Assembly: GCF_014645815.1 (NCBI RefSeq)
Contig: NZ_BMML01000014.1
Span: 124,001 to 188,000, forward strand
From: Streptomyces fuscichromogenes
GTDB taxonomy: Bacteria; Actinomycetota; Actinomycetes; Streptomycetales; Streptomycetaceae
Direction of reading: 5' to 3'
DNA: 64,000 nucleotides
Numbering within the stretch: position 1 is the stretch's first letter; every line of letters begins with the position of its first letter. Positions 48,998 to 57,529 of the stretch are shown here, in pieces. Both the position numbers and the translations under genes were made by a program. The notes under the pieces were generated by a model, which had not been told where the DNA came from, did no database searches, and saw nothing but the letters and a program-made list of their open reading frames with translations.

Positions 48998-49378
48998 TCA
49001 GCTCCCGAACAGGACACGAGCGGCGTGGCCGAGAACGGGGTAAACGGCCCCGGCCATCAGGACGACCCAGACACCGACGACCGTCCAGAGCATCTGCTTC
49101 TGGTAGCGCGGGCCCTTCGACCAGAAGTCGACGGCGATGACACGCAGGCCGTTGAGCGCGTGGAAGAGGATGGCGGCCACGAGGCCGTACTCCAGCAGTG
49201 CGACGATCGGCGTCTTGTACGTGGCTACGACCTTGTCGTAGTCCTCGGGGGAGACGCGGACGAGAGCGGTGTCCAGCACGTGAACGAACAGGAAGAAGAA
49301 AATGAGGACGCCGGTGACTCGGTGAGCCACCCAGGACCACATTCCTTCCCGGCCGCGGTACAGCGTTCCAGCCGGCAC
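48998..49378 (-). CDS. sdhC: succinate dehydrogenase cytochrome b subunit
   Basis: 126 residues from GTG 49378 with GGAGGG six bases upstream; the open frame extends to 49468 without a site. The N-terminus TLYRGREGMWSWVAHRVTGV carries the SdhC signature (R-x-x-G with a quinone-site Ser/Trp and Arg), LFVHVLDTALV holds a heme-ligand histidine, and there are three membrane segments in total. First gene of the sdhCDAB order. Confidence 0.9.
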   Translation of the reverse strand: MPAGTLYRGREGMWSWVAHRVTGVLIFFFLFVHVLDTALVRVSPEDYDKVVATYKTPIVALLEYGLVAAILFHALNGLRVIAVDFWSKGPRYQKQMLWTVVGVWVVLMAGAVYPVLGHAARVLFGS

Positions 49379-49460
49379 GGAAGTCCCTCCGGGAGCGGGG
49401 TATCGGGGCCGCGCCGGCTTGTGCTGTCGGTCGGGCCCGGCCGGGTACGGTCCACCGGCC

Positions 49461-49491
49461 CCCAGCATCGTAGCGATGCGCTCGCGCTGGG
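49461..49491. promoter_or_regulatory. nested inverted repeat upstream of sdhC
   Basis: GCATCG-TAG-CGATGC (49465-49479) sits inside an outer CCCAGC/GCTGGG pair. It lies 87 bases before the sdhC start and could be a terminator for the upstream minus-strand gene or an sdh operator. Confidence 0.4.
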
Positions 49492-49569
49492 CTTACGCCG
49501 GGCCTACCGGTGTGATCAAAGTGGCACGCGGATGGGTTAGCCGGGCGGCATCCGGGGTGGGTTGTCCGG

Positions 49570-50178
49570 TCATTTGCCGGGTGCGGGTGTGTTTGGGCTG
49601 GTCGCGCAGTTCTCCGCGCCCCTGAGGAGTTGCAGCAGACGTCCGCCTGCAAGGCGCCGGAGTTCCTCTGCCGCGATGACCCGTTCCTCCTCCGGATCGT
49701 TTGTCAAACGTGACCGGATGCCCTCCAGGACGCGGTCCAGGGACTCGGCGGGTGGTGTGTCGCCCAGGTAGATGACGAAGACATGTCCGAAGCGGGCCTC
49801 ATAGGCCGCGTTCGCCGCGCTGAGGGCGGTGTGGGCGGCGGAGTACGTGCCGTCCGGCACCGGCGGCAGGCACTCGCCCGCCAACGCCTCGGCGAGGTCC
49901 GTCGGCGACAGGTCGTACGTCGCCTCGTCCGCCGCCGCCAGGAGGGACTCCACGTCCGGGTAGGGGCGGTGGTCCGCGATGCGGCGGGACCAGCGCGGGC
50001 TGTGCAGGCAGTGCAGGAGCAGCGCGTCGGCCTCGTCGTCGGGGGCGGCGTTGAAGGCGTCCAGCGGGGTGGGGAGGTGGGGCAGGCGGTGGGCGGGCAG
50101 CGTGGGTCCTCGCGTCACGTGCGGTGTGGCAGGGGATGCTGTGAGAGAAGTGTCGTTGACGTTATCGATGACGTTCAC
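49570..50178 (-). CDS. OHCU decarboxylase-like protein
   Basis: 202 residues from GTG 50178 (weak CGGAC upstream; a later GTG at the HVTRGP position is possible). LHSPRWSRRIADHRPYPDVE, then NAAYEARFGHVFVIYLGD and RLTNDPEEERVIAAEELRRL, match 2-oxo-4-hydroxy-4-carboxy-5-ureidoimidazoline decarboxylase of the uric acid pathway. However, the central HP-D/E-LA block with the catalytic histidine is shortened to ALAGECLPPVPD, so activity is doubtful. No other urate gene is near. The last dozen residues (RGAENCATSPNTPAPGK) come from a dispersed repeat at the 3' end. Confidence 0.65.
   Translation of the reverse strand: MNVIDNVNDTSLTASPATPHVTRGPTLPAHRLPHLPTPLDAFNAAPDDEADALLLHCLHSPRWSRRIADHRPYPDVESLLAAADEATYDLSPTDLAEALAGECLPPVPDGTYSAAHTALSAANAAYEARFGHVFVIYLGDTPPAESLDRVLEGIRSRLTNDPEEERVIAAEELRRLAGGRLLQLLRGAENCATSPNTPAPGK
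49595..49624 (+). repeat. dispersed repeat copy at the 3' end of the OHCU-like gene
   Basis: GGGCTGGTCGCGCAGTTC followed by TCCGCGCCCCT, one base different from the consensus. It is translated on the minus strand as the last residues of the OHCU-like protein. Confidence 0.8.
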
Positions 50179-50261
50179 GGCGTGTCCGTCGGTTGCCTGA
50201 ATTTCACCCGAACGGGAGAGTTTCGGATTGGGTCGGTGACGGTTGCGCGGTGGGTGCGTCG

Positions 50262-50267
50262 TAAGTT
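50262..50267 (+). promoter_or_regulatory. -10 element of a leaderless promoter (GH20 gene)
   Basis: TAAGTT, 6 bases before GTG 50274. Confidence 0.6.
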
Positions 50268-50273
50268 GTAGAC

Positions 50274-51938
50274 GTGAGCCAGCACAGGCGCAGGCCGTCG
50301 ACACGGCGGGACGCGCGGAGGCGGGCGGTGGTGGTCGCCGCGGCCTTCGCGGGGACTGTCGCGCTCGCCGCGGGCATCGGCGTATGGGCCTCCTCGGGCG
50401 GCGGGAGCGGCACCGGAGCGGCCCGGCAGCCCTCCGGCAGCCCGCGGACGGCCTCGTCCGCGGGGCGTTCCGGGGCGACGACCCCCACTCCCGCACCGAC
50501 CCGCAGCTACCCCCTCTCCCAGGCCCCCCGCACCATCCCCGCCGTCCGCTCGCACACCGCCGCCCGCGGCCCCGGCTGGCGCCCGCGGCCGGGCGGCCGG
50601 GTCGTGGTGAGCAACGCGGCGCTCATCGACGAGGGACGGCTGACGGCGGGCGAGCTGGGGCTGACGTACGCCGGGCAGAAAGCCGCGGACGACGACGTCA
50701 GGCCGGGCGACCTGCGGCTCGACCTCGGCGGCGGCGGGGACCCGGAGTCGTACACCATGACCGTGCGCGGCGGTTCGGTGCGGATCAGCGGGCCCGGTGA
50801 CGCGGGCGTCTTCTACGGCACCCGGACGCTGAAGCAGGAGGTGCACGGCGGCGGTACGGCCCCCGAGGGGGTGGTGCGCGACCAGCCGGCCAAGCCGCAG
50901 CGCGGGTTCATGCTGGACATCGCGCGCAAGCCGTTCACCGCGGACTGGATAGAGGCCCGGATACGAGAACTCGGCGACCTGAAGTACAACCAGCTCGGGC
51001 TGCACTTCTCCGACGACCAGGGCTTCCGGATCGAGTCCGACACCCACCCCGAGATCGTCTCCCGGGACCACCTGACCAAGGCACAGATCAAGGAGATCGT
51101 CGCCCTCGCCGCCGCCCGGCACATCCAGGTCGTGCCGGAGATCGACTCGCCGGGACACCTCGGCGCGGTCCTCGCCGCCCACCCGGAGCTCCAGCTGCGC
51201 AACGCGCAGGGCGTGCCCACCCGGGGTGCCATCGACATCTCCAGGAGCGCCTCGGCCAGGCTCGTCGACGACCTGCTCAACGAGTACGCCGACCTGTTCC
51301 CCGGCTCCTACTGGAACCTCGGCGGCGACGAGTACCAGGCACTGACCGTCGCGAACCCGCAGACCTCCTACCCGCAGCTCGCGGCCGCCGCCCGGCAGGC
51401 GTACGGCGCCTCGGGCACCGTCGCCGACCTCACCACCGGCTGGCTCGACGCCCGCGCCGACACCGTCCGCGCCCACGAGCGGACCATGCGGGCCTGGAAC
51501 GACGGCTTCCTGCGCGGCACCTCCGCGCAGCCGGCCGAGGACCTCCAGGTCGGCTACTGGACCGGCAAGGAGAACGGCGCCCGGCAGCCCGTGGAGTACC
51601 TGAGGGCGGGCCGCAAGGTGCTCAACTACAACGACGAGTACCTCTACTACGTCCTCGGCGAGCCCAACACCTTCGTCTACCCGACCGGGCAGCGGATCTA
51701 CGAGCAGTGGAGCCCGCGGGTGCTGCGCGGCACCACCGCGGTGGCCGCGCGGTACGAACCCCAGGTCCTCGGCGGCTCCTTCGCCGTCTGGTGCGACCTC
51801 GCCGACTCCCAGACCCAGGACCAGGTGGCGGCCGGCATCCGGATGCCGCTGCGGGCCACGATCCAGAAGCTGTGGGACCCGGGCACCCCGGCGATGTCCT
51901 GGACGGACTTCAGGAACCTCGCGAACAGACTGGGCTGA
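50274..51938 (+). CDS. secreted beta-N-acetylhexosaminidase (GH20)
   Basis: 554 residues, leaderless GTG. An Arg-rich N-terminus and AVVVAAAFAGTVALAAGIGV form a signal or anchor, followed by a Ser/Thr/Pro linker to about residue 85. The GH20b domain (about 100-205) precedes the catalytic barrel starting QRGFMLDIARKPFTADWIEA. The catalytic Asp-Glu pair is in SYWNLGGDEYQAL, and VVPEIDSPGHLGAVLAAHPE and MRAWNDGFLRG are also family hallmarks. It releases terminal GlcNAc from chitin or peptidoglycan fragments outside the cell. The protein ends with the barrel. Confidence 0.9.
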   Translation: MSQHRRRPSTRRDARRRAVVVAAAFAGTVALAAGIGVWASSGGGSGTGAARQPSGSPRTASSAGRSGATTPTPAPTRSYPLSQAPRTIPAVRSHTAARGPGWRPRPGGRVVVSNAALIDEGRLTAGELGLTYAGQKAADDDVRPGDLRLDLGGGGDPESYTMTVRGGSVRISGPGDAGVFYGTRTLKQEVHGGGTAPEGVVRDQPAKPQRGFMLDIARKPFTADWIEARIRELGDLKYNQLGLHFSDDQGFRIESDTHPEIVSRDHLTKAQIKEIVALAAARHIQVVPEIDSPGHLGAVLAAHPELQLRNAQGVPTRGAIDISRSASARLVDDLLNEYADLFPGSYWNLGGDEYQALTVANPQTSYPQLAAAARQAYGASGTVADLTTGWLDARADTVRAHERTMRAWNDGFLRGTSAQPAEDLQVGYWTGKENGARQPVEYLRAGRKVLNYNDEYLYYVLGEPNTFVYPTGQRIYEQWSPRVLRGTTAVAARYEPQVLGGSFAVWCDLADSQTQDQVAAGIRMPLRATIQKLWDPGTPAMSWTDFRNLANRLG

Positions 51939-52014
51939 TCCCGGATCGCGGTGGACGTACGGCGGTGACGGGCCGTATGTTCCGCATTCCGCGCGCGGGC
52001 CTGGGGAGGGCACC

Positions 52015-52806
52015 GTGCCCGACCGCGTCCCCGGGGGAACCGTCTTGATCTGCGCCCGCTGCCACCACTTCGCCGCCGCGCCCGGCACCACCCTGTGCCA
52101 CCGCTGCCTGGGCGGCTCGACGGAGCCGGTCCCGCCCTTCGGCAGCACGCCCGGTCAGTGGCTGCGCTCGCCGGTGGGCCTCGGCTGGGCCACCGTCGTC
52201 CTGCTCGGGGTGGTCGTGGCCGCCGACCTGTTCTCCGTCTGGGCGGACCTCCTCCAGTACGACGCGGCGGGGGCACTGGCGGACGGCGAGACCGGCGCCG
52301 CCGCGTTCCGCCGGGCCGACCGCGCCGACCGGATGCTGGGCGTCGCCGGCGGTGCCCAGGCGGGTTCGCTGCTCGCCTGCGGGATCGTGTACCTGAGCTG
52401 GTTCCAGCGGGTGCGGGCCAACGCCCAGGTGTTCGACCCGCTCGGGCAGAGCAAGTCGCCGGGCTGGGCGATCGGCGGCTGGTTCGTACCGGTCGTGAAC
52501 CTCTGGTACCCGCGCCGGATCACCCTCGACGTCTGGGACGCCAGCAGCCCCTGGGGCACGACCCGTTCGCACACGCTGGTCAACGCCTGGTGGACGCTGT
52601 GGCTGGCCGCGCTGTTCGCCGACCCCCTCGCCACGAGCGGCGACGACGCGGAGGGTGCCGCCCAGGTCCGCGACGGCGCCCTGCGACTCGTCCTCTCGGA
52701 CACCCTCGACATCGCCGCCGCCGTCCTCGCGATCCTGGTCGTGGTGCGGCTGACCCGGATGCAGCACGAGAAGGCGACGGCGGGCGCGGCCCCGACAGGG
52801 TTCTGA
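52015..52806 (+). CDS. DUF4328 membrane protein with zinc-ribbon N-terminus
   Basis: 263 residues from GTG 52015 with GGGGAGGG upstream. The first 35 residues hold CARCHHFAAAPGTTLCHRCL, two CxxC pairs that likely bind zinc. Four membrane segments follow, with the DUF4328 core WFQRVRANAQVFDPLGQSKS and PGWAIGGWFVPVVNLWYPRR. The family is common in actinobacteria with unknown function. Confidence 0.82.
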   Translation: MPDRVPGGTVLICARCHHFAAAPGTTLCHRCLGGSTEPVPPFGSTPGQWLRSPVGLGWATVVLLGVVVAADLFSVWADLLQYDAAGALADGETGAAAFRRADRADRMLGVAGGAQAGSLLACGIVYLSWFQRVRANAQVFDPLGQSKSPGWAIGGWFVPVVNLWYPRRITLDVWDASSPWGTTRSHTLVNAWWTLWLAALFADPLATSGDDAEGAAQVRDGALRLVLSDTLDIAAAVLAILVVVRLTRMQHEKATAGAAPTGF

Positions 52807-52954
52807 CACCGCCCCGTCCCCTCGGCCACCGGCCCCTCCCTTCGGCTGTCCGTCCGTCCGTTCGTCCGCCCGCGCGCCCGTACGCGTCTGGTGGACCCCC
52901 GTGCCCCTGTGGTGTATTCGGCGCGGGACCATTCGGGGACACAGGGGGACGGAC

Positions 52955-53440
52955 ATGGGCTACTGGGGGTATTTCGTCGTCGGTCAGGGTGAACCGCCGT
53001 CCGGTGGGGGGCACTTGTGGCGCTCGGGTCCCGGCGGCCGGCGCGTGTGGCGCTACGACAGTCCCGGCGCCGACGTCGGCAGCATGAACGCCCTCGCCGC
53101 GCGCACCGGCGCACCGGCGCTCTTCGGCTATGTGATGGACGGCGCCTGCGTGGTCGTCGAGGCAGCGGCGCCGCGGAGCGGTGGCTGGACCACCTGTCTG
53201 GGCCGGGCGGCCGCGGCCCGCTTCCTGGCCGTCGACGGGCAGGGGCTGTCCCTGGACGACTACTTCCTCGACCCCCGCGACGCGGCCGACCGCGCCGCCG
53301 CCTGGGCCGCCGAGGCCGGGCACACCGTCGCCCCGGAGGCGCTCCTCGCCGTACTGACCGCCGATCCCGACCCGGACGCGCCGTTGGCTGAAAACCCTTT
53401 CTTCGGGCTTCTCCGGATCCTGGGTGTCCTGCCTGTGTGA
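52955..53440 (+). CDS. conserved hypothetical protein (161 aa)
   Basis: ATG 52955 follows GGGGGACGGAC. No signal peptide or membrane segment. The protein starts MGYWGYFVVG and includes WRYDSPGADVGSMNALAART, VVVEAAAPRSGGWTTCLGRA and an acidic C-terminal half ending LAENPFFGLLRILGVLPV. The GYWGYFV... opening recurs in Streptomyces proteins of unknown role. Codon use is fully typical of the genome, supporting a real gene. Its role is unknown. Confidence 0.6.
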   Translation: MGYWGYFVVGQGEPPSGGGHLWRSGPGGRRVWRYDSPGADVGSMNALAARTGAPALFGYVMDGACVVVEAAAPRSGGWTTCLGRAAAARFLAVDGQGLSLDDYFLDPRDAADRAAAWAAEAGHTVAPEALLAVLTADPDPDAPLAENPFFGLLRILGVLPV

Positions 53441-53527
53441 CACTGCCGTACCGTCGCACGCAGTCAGGGAGTGTACGGGCTCCGTGCATGTCGGGCCTTG
53501 GTGTGTACCGTTTCTGGGAGGCGTGGG

Positions 53528-54073
53528 ATGAGCCTGGTGGAGCTGATCGCTCAGGCCGATGAACGCGGACTGGCCGCCAGCGGGTTGGCCTGTTTGGATC
53601 GGTGCGTGCCGCTGCTGGGCGGGGACGACCTGGTGCTGCGGCCGCTGTGGGCGAGCCTCGCCGACGGCTCCGACTGGAGCGCGGGACTGGAGAAGGCGCG
53701 CGGCGCGCTCGGCGCGGGCGACCGGCCAGGCGAGGCCGAGGCGCTCGCCCGGCGGATGCTCGACGCCGCCCCCGCCGCGCCCGAGGCCGACGCCGTCCGG
53801 CTGTGGGCCGACGCGTGTTCCGTCGCCTCGCTCCGGATCCACCGGATCCTCGACCCCGCCGGGGACACCTCGTCCCCGGTGGACAGCCGCCGCGAGGGCG
53901 GCACCGAGGGCATGTCCCCGCTGGTCGCCGCCGAACTGCGCCGCCAGGTCACGGTGCTCGAACTGCTCGCCGGGCACGGCGCGGCCGGACTGCGCCGCGC
54001 GCTGGACGTCTCCACCGAGGGCCGCCGGGTGCTGCGCGCGGTGGTCTCCCGCCGTGCCCGCGGGCGCGGGTGA
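53528..54073 (+). CDS. conserved hypothetical protein (181 aa)
   Basis: ATG 53528 with GGGAGGCGTGGG just upstream. Predicted cytosolic and mainly helical, with a long acidic-basic alternation (GEAEALARRMLDAAPAAPEA) and an Arg-rich C-terminus (LRAVVSRRARGRG). Perhaps a repeat-type or immunity-like helical protein. I do not recognise a family. It lies between two other unknown genes in the same direction. Confidence 0.55.
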   Translation: MSLVELIAQADERGLAASGLACLDRCVPLLGGDDLVLRPLWASLADGSDWSAGLEKARGALGAGDRPGEAEALARRMLDAAPAAPEADAVRLWADACSVASLRIHRILDPAGDTSSPVDSRREGGTEGMSPLVAAELRRQVTVLELLAGHGAAGLRRALDVSTEGRRVLRAVVSRRARGRG

Positions 54074-54168
54074 ACCATTCGTGAGGGCGGTGGGCGGGTC
54101 CTGCGCCGGTTGCCGCGGCAGCGCCGAATCCGGGTGACGAAACCGCCGTCGGCCTGGATCTTCCCTAT

Positions 54169-54579
54169 GTGAGAGCCCACTACGTGACATCCCGCCAGGG
54201 GACAGCGCAGCAGCAGACCAGGCCGCACGCCGCCGCCAGACCGGCCCGGTGGGCGGCGGACGCGGTGGCGGTCCTGCGCGAAGGCGCCCGGGTCCGGCTC
54301 GACTACTCGGCGCCCAGCCTGTGGCGGGTCGACCGGGTGATCGAGGAGATACGCCGGGAGGGCGTGCCGTACGACGCCGTGCGCGAGACGCTGCGCGGCC
54401 TCGGGGCCTACGCCGGTGAGGTGATCGTCCGTCACACCGGCGCCGAGTGGTGGGCGTCCGGCGGGGAGCACTGGATCCGTACCCCCGACGGCCGGCTGTG
54501 GGACCCGATCGACGAGGCCCGGCGGTGCTACGGCGGCCACGGCTCCCTGCGACTGCTGTGCCGGGACGCCCTGGAGTAG
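54169..54579 (+). CDS. conserved hypothetical protein (136 aa)
   Basis: GTG 54169 (GTG 54184 also possible). After a basic N-terminus come ADAVAVLREGARVRLDYSAP, LWRVDRVIEEIRREGVPYDA and EVIVRHTGAEWWASGGEHWI, ending GRLWDPIDEARRCYGGHGSL. The middle resembles small Streptomyces proteins sometimes labelled DUF3806/DUF6278-like, but I cannot place it firmly. No signal peptide. Confidence 0.6.
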   Translation: MRAHYVTSRQGTAQQQTRPHAAARPARWAADAVAVLREGARVRLDYSAPSLWRVDRVIEEIRREGVPYDAVRETLRGLGAYAGEVIVRHTGAEWWASGGEHWIRTPDGRLWDPIDEARRCYGGHGSLRLLCRDALE

Positions 54580-54674
54580 CCAGGGGCGCGACAGGCGGCG
54601 AGAGGGTCGGCAAAAACACCGTAATAAGAGACGCAGGCGTTCCCAAGTGGGTGTCGGGGGAGCACGATTGGCCC

Positions 54675-56147
54675 ATGGCCGACAACCGACGCTGGTGGGC
54701 CCTCGTCGTCATCGCACTGGCCCAGCTGATGGTCGTGCTCGACATGACCATCGTCAACATCGCGCTCCCCTCCGCCCAGGTCGCCCTGCACATGTCCGAC
54801 GGCAACCGGCAATGGGTGATCACCTCCTACACCCTCGCCTTCGGCGGACTCCTGCTGCTCGGTGGCCGGATCGCCGACCTGGCCGGACGCAGGGTGGCGT
54901 TCATGACCGGCCTGGTCGGCTTCGCGGCCGCCTCCGCGCTCGGCGGGGCCGCGGTCGACCAGGGGATGCTGTTCGGGGCACGGGCCCTGCAGGGCGTGTT
55001 CGCCGCGCTGCTCGCCCCGGCCGCGCTGTCGCTGCTCACCACGACGTTCACCGACCCGAAGGAACGCGGGAAGGCGTTCGGTATCTTCGGCGCCATCATC
55101 GGCGCCGGTGCCGCGGTCGGGCTGCTCGCGGGCGGCTTCCTCACCCAGTACCTGGACTGGCGCTGGTGCCTGTACGTCAACGTGCCGATCGCCCTGGCCG
55201 CGTTCGCCGGCGCCTGGGTCCTGCTGCCCGGCGGCGGCCGTCATCCCGACGCCCGCCTCGACGTCCCCGGCGCCCTGTTCGGCTCGGCCGGCATGCTCGC
55301 CCTGGTCTACGGCTTCTCCGAGGCGGAGTCCCGGAGCTGGACCGACGGCCTGGTCCTGGCGCTGCTCTGCGGCGGGGTCGCGCTGCTCGGCCTCTTCGGG
55401 TACTGGCAGACCCGGGCCCCGGTGCCGCTGCTCCCGATGACCGTCGTACGGGACCGGCAGCGCATCGGCGCGTTCCTCACCGTGCTGCTGGTGACCGTCG
55501 GCATGTTCGGCGTCTTCCTCTTCCTGACGTACTACATGCAACGCGTCCTCGGCTACTCGCCCGTGAAGACCGGCGTCGCCTACCTCCCCATCACCGTGGG
55601 CATGGTCACCGGCTCCACCCAGGTCGCCGCCCGGCTGCTGCACCGGGTCCCGCCCCGCGTGCTGATGGTGCCCGGACTGCTGGTCGCGGCCGGGGCGCTG
55701 GTGCTGATAGCCCAGGTCGGGGTCGAGCCGGCGTACGCCTCGCACATCCTGCCCGGCATGCTGATGCTCGGCCTCGGCATGGGCACGGCGATGATGACCT
55801 CCGTCTCCCTGGCCACCGGCAACGTCGCCCCGCGGGACTCGGGCGCGGCCTCGGCCACCTTCAACACCGCCCAGCAGGTGGGCGGTTCGATCGGTACGGC
55901 ACTTCTCAACACCATCGCCGCCAGCGTCACCACCCGGTACGCCACCGCGCATGCCGCGACCGTCCCGGACAAGGCGCTGCTGGCCGCGAAGGCCGCGGTG
56001 CACGGCTTCAACGTGGCCACCTGGTGGGCGATGGCCGCGCTGCTGCTGGGTGCGCTGGTCGCCGGCGTGGTCGTGAACGCGGACCGGGTACCCACCCCGC
56101 AGGCCGCGCCGGAACGGGCCCCGGAGCCGGTGGACTCGGCCACCTGA
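54675..56147 (+). CDS. MFS transporter, DHA2 family (14-helix drug exporter)
   Basis: 490 residues from ATG 54675 (CACGAT six bases before; the GGGGGAG lies 12 bases upstream). Fourteen hydrophobic segments. The DHA2 motifs are MVVLDMTIVNIALPSAQVAL (motif D1), ITSYTLAFGGLLLLGGRIAD (motif A), FGARALQGVFAALLAPAALS and GIFGAIIGAGAAVGLLAGGF (motif C). Proton-driven export of drugs or endogenous antibiotics is expected. No regulator is adjacent, and the substrate is unknown. Confidence 0.88.
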   Translation: MADNRRWWALVVIALAQLMVVLDMTIVNIALPSAQVALHMSDGNRQWVITSYTLAFGGLLLLGGRIADLAGRRVAFMTGLVGFAAASALGGAAVDQGMLFGARALQGVFAALLAPAALSLLTTTFTDPKERGKAFGIFGAIIGAGAAVGLLAGGFLTQYLDWRWCLYVNVPIALAAFAGAWVLLPGGGRHPDARLDVPGALFGSAGMLALVYGFSEAESRSWTDGLVLALLCGGVALLGLFGYWQTRAPVPLLPMTVVRDRQRIGAFLTVLLVTVGMFGVFLFLTYYMQRVLGYSPVKTGVAYLPITVGMVTGSTQVAARLLHRVPPRVLMVPGLLVAAGALVLIAQVGVEPAYASHILPGMLMLGLGMGTAMMTSVSLATGNVAPRDSGAASATFNTAQQVGGSIGTALLNTIAASVTTRYATAHAATVPDKALLAAKAAVHGFNVATWWAMAALLLGALVAGVVVNADRVPTPQAAPERAPEPVDSAT

Positions 56148-56392
56148 GCCCCACCGGCATCGGCCGGGCTCCCCGCCCGGCCTCGCCCGACCTCGGCCCA
56201 CCTCGGCCGACCGTGTCGGCTGTGAACTCCCTGTGTGACATTTCGGTGCGGCCCGGCGCTGGTGATCGTGGGGGCCGTGCGCACCACCGCGGGTGCCGCA
56301 CGGCGCCGCACGGCGCCGCACGGCTCGGCACGGCATGGCACGGGTTCGGGTTCGGCAGAGCCCGATTCGCACTCGGTACGGACGGGATCGCG

Positions 56393-56992
56393 TTGGGCCA
56401 GGGAGGGGACACCCGCCGCGCACAGGCGTACGACGGTGAGCTCGGCGCGGCCGTGGCGCGCGCCCAGGAGGGCGACGAGGCGGCCTTCGCGGTCGCCTAC
56501 CGGCTGGTGCAGCCCGGCCTGCTCGGCTACCTCCGCGGGATCGTCGGGGACGACGCCGAGGACGTGGCCGCCGACGCCTGGCTGGAGATCGCCCGGGACC
56601 TGGGGCGCTTCCAGGGCGACGGGGCCGGTTTCCGGGGCTGGACGGCGACCATCGCCCGGCACCGGGCCCTGGACCATCTGCGCCGGCAGCGGGTACGGCC
56701 CCGGCCGTCGGTGCCGGAGCGCGACCTGCTGGACCTGCCGTCCGGGCACAGCACCCACGAGCAGGCGCTGGAAGCGCTCTCCACCGAGCGCGCCCTGGAA
56801 CTGGTCCGCTCGCTGCCCCGCGACCAGGCCGAGGCCGTGCTGCTGCGGGTGGTGGTCGGCCTCGACGGTCCCGCCGCCGCCCGGGTCCTCGGCAAGCGTC
56901 CGGGCGCGGTGCGCACCGCCGCCCACCGCGGGCTGAAGGCCCTGGCCCGGCGGCTGGGTGTCACGGACGGGACGCGGGCGGAGCCGAACTGA
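56393..56992 (+). CDS. ECF sigma factor, paralogue 1
   Basis: About 199 residues if TTG 56393 (ACGGGA upstream) is used; GTG codons further upstream are open too, so the start is uncertain. Region 2 is visible in VQPGLLGYLRGIVGDDAEDV, ADAWLEIARDLGRFQGDGAG and RGWTATIARHRALDHLRRQR. Region 4 is in LPRDQAEAVLLRVVVGLDGP and RPGAVRTAAHRGLKALARRL. The close match to the sigma factor at 60272 shows a duplication. A small gene with similarity to the N-terminus of that one's partner follows by 21 bases. Confidence 0.82.
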   Translation: MGQGGDTRRAQAYDGELGAAVARAQEGDEAAFAVAYRLVQPGLLGYLRGIVGDDAEDVAADAWLEIARDLGRFQGDGAGFRGWTATIARHRALDHLRRQRVRPRPSVPERDLLDLPSGHSTHEQALEALSTERALELVRSLPRDQAEAVLLRVVVGLDGPAAARVLGKRPGAVRTAAHRGLKALARRLGVTDGTRAEPN

Positions 56993-57013
56993 GCAGGAAG
57001 GAGGGACCGGAAC

Positions 57014-57253
57014 ATGGGTGAACGACGCGGCCACGACGCCGACCGCGGCCGTCGGTCCGCGCACCCGGGTGGCACGGCGACCGGACCCGGGCTGGAGGCC
57101 GTGCTCGCCGCCGCGCTCCGCGAGGACGGTGTGGACACCGAGGGCGAACAGCGGGCGATGACCGCCTTCCGCACCGCCCGGGACACCGGCGCCCATCGCG
57201 CCCGTCCCCGCCGCCGCGACGACTGGCGGCCCGTCCCGACACCGTCCGACTGA
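57014..57253 (+). CDS. small protein, truncated homologue of the sigma-factor partner
   Basis: 79 residues, ATG with AAGGAGG nine bases upstream. No membrane segment. GEQRAMTAFRTARDTGAHRA aligns with GEEAALAAFRKARESAEDAG in the longer sigma-linked protein at 60934. It therefore looks like the cytoplasmic sigma-binding part of that protein without its membrane and extracellular domains. It may be a soluble anti-sigma factor or the decaying remnant of one. Confidence 0.6.
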   Translation: MGERRGHDADRGRRSAHPGGTATGPGLEAVLAAALREDGVDTEGEQRAMTAFRTARDTGAHRARPRRRDDWRPVPTPSD

Positions 57254-57529
57254 CCCGGACCGCACGGGACGTCCGGTCCGCCGGTCGCGTATCGGTCACG
57301 TCGATCGCGGAGTGGGGCTGGCTCTCGTCTACTGCGGGGATGGGTCCTCATCTGGGTGTTTCTGACTGTTCCTGACCGCTGTTGGTCACGCGTTGGTCAT
57401 ACGGCAAACCGCTGGGTGTCCGCGTTCAGGGGCAAATCCAGTACGACGTTTTTTGTCGAAGTACACTTGGACAAATTTTGTCACAGTCGATGTAGATGTA
57501 GATGTAGATGTGGATTCGGAGGAGGGCGA
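57254..57529. promoter_or_regulatory. AT-rich promoter region of the ATPase gene
   Basis: 276 bases, AT-rich near 57440-57515. It carries a near-perfect palindrome TTGTCGAAGT-AC-ACTTGGACAA (57453-57474), an overlapping perfect GACAAA-T-TTTGTC (57470-57482), and a TGTAGA tandem repeat at about 57490-57512. -35-like TTGGAC (57468) may pair with a weak -10 in the repeat. Confidence 0.55.

Noticed and set aside
57489..57514. TGTAGA tandem repeat as a CRISPR
   Set aside because: Six-base unit without spacers; a simple sequence repeat.
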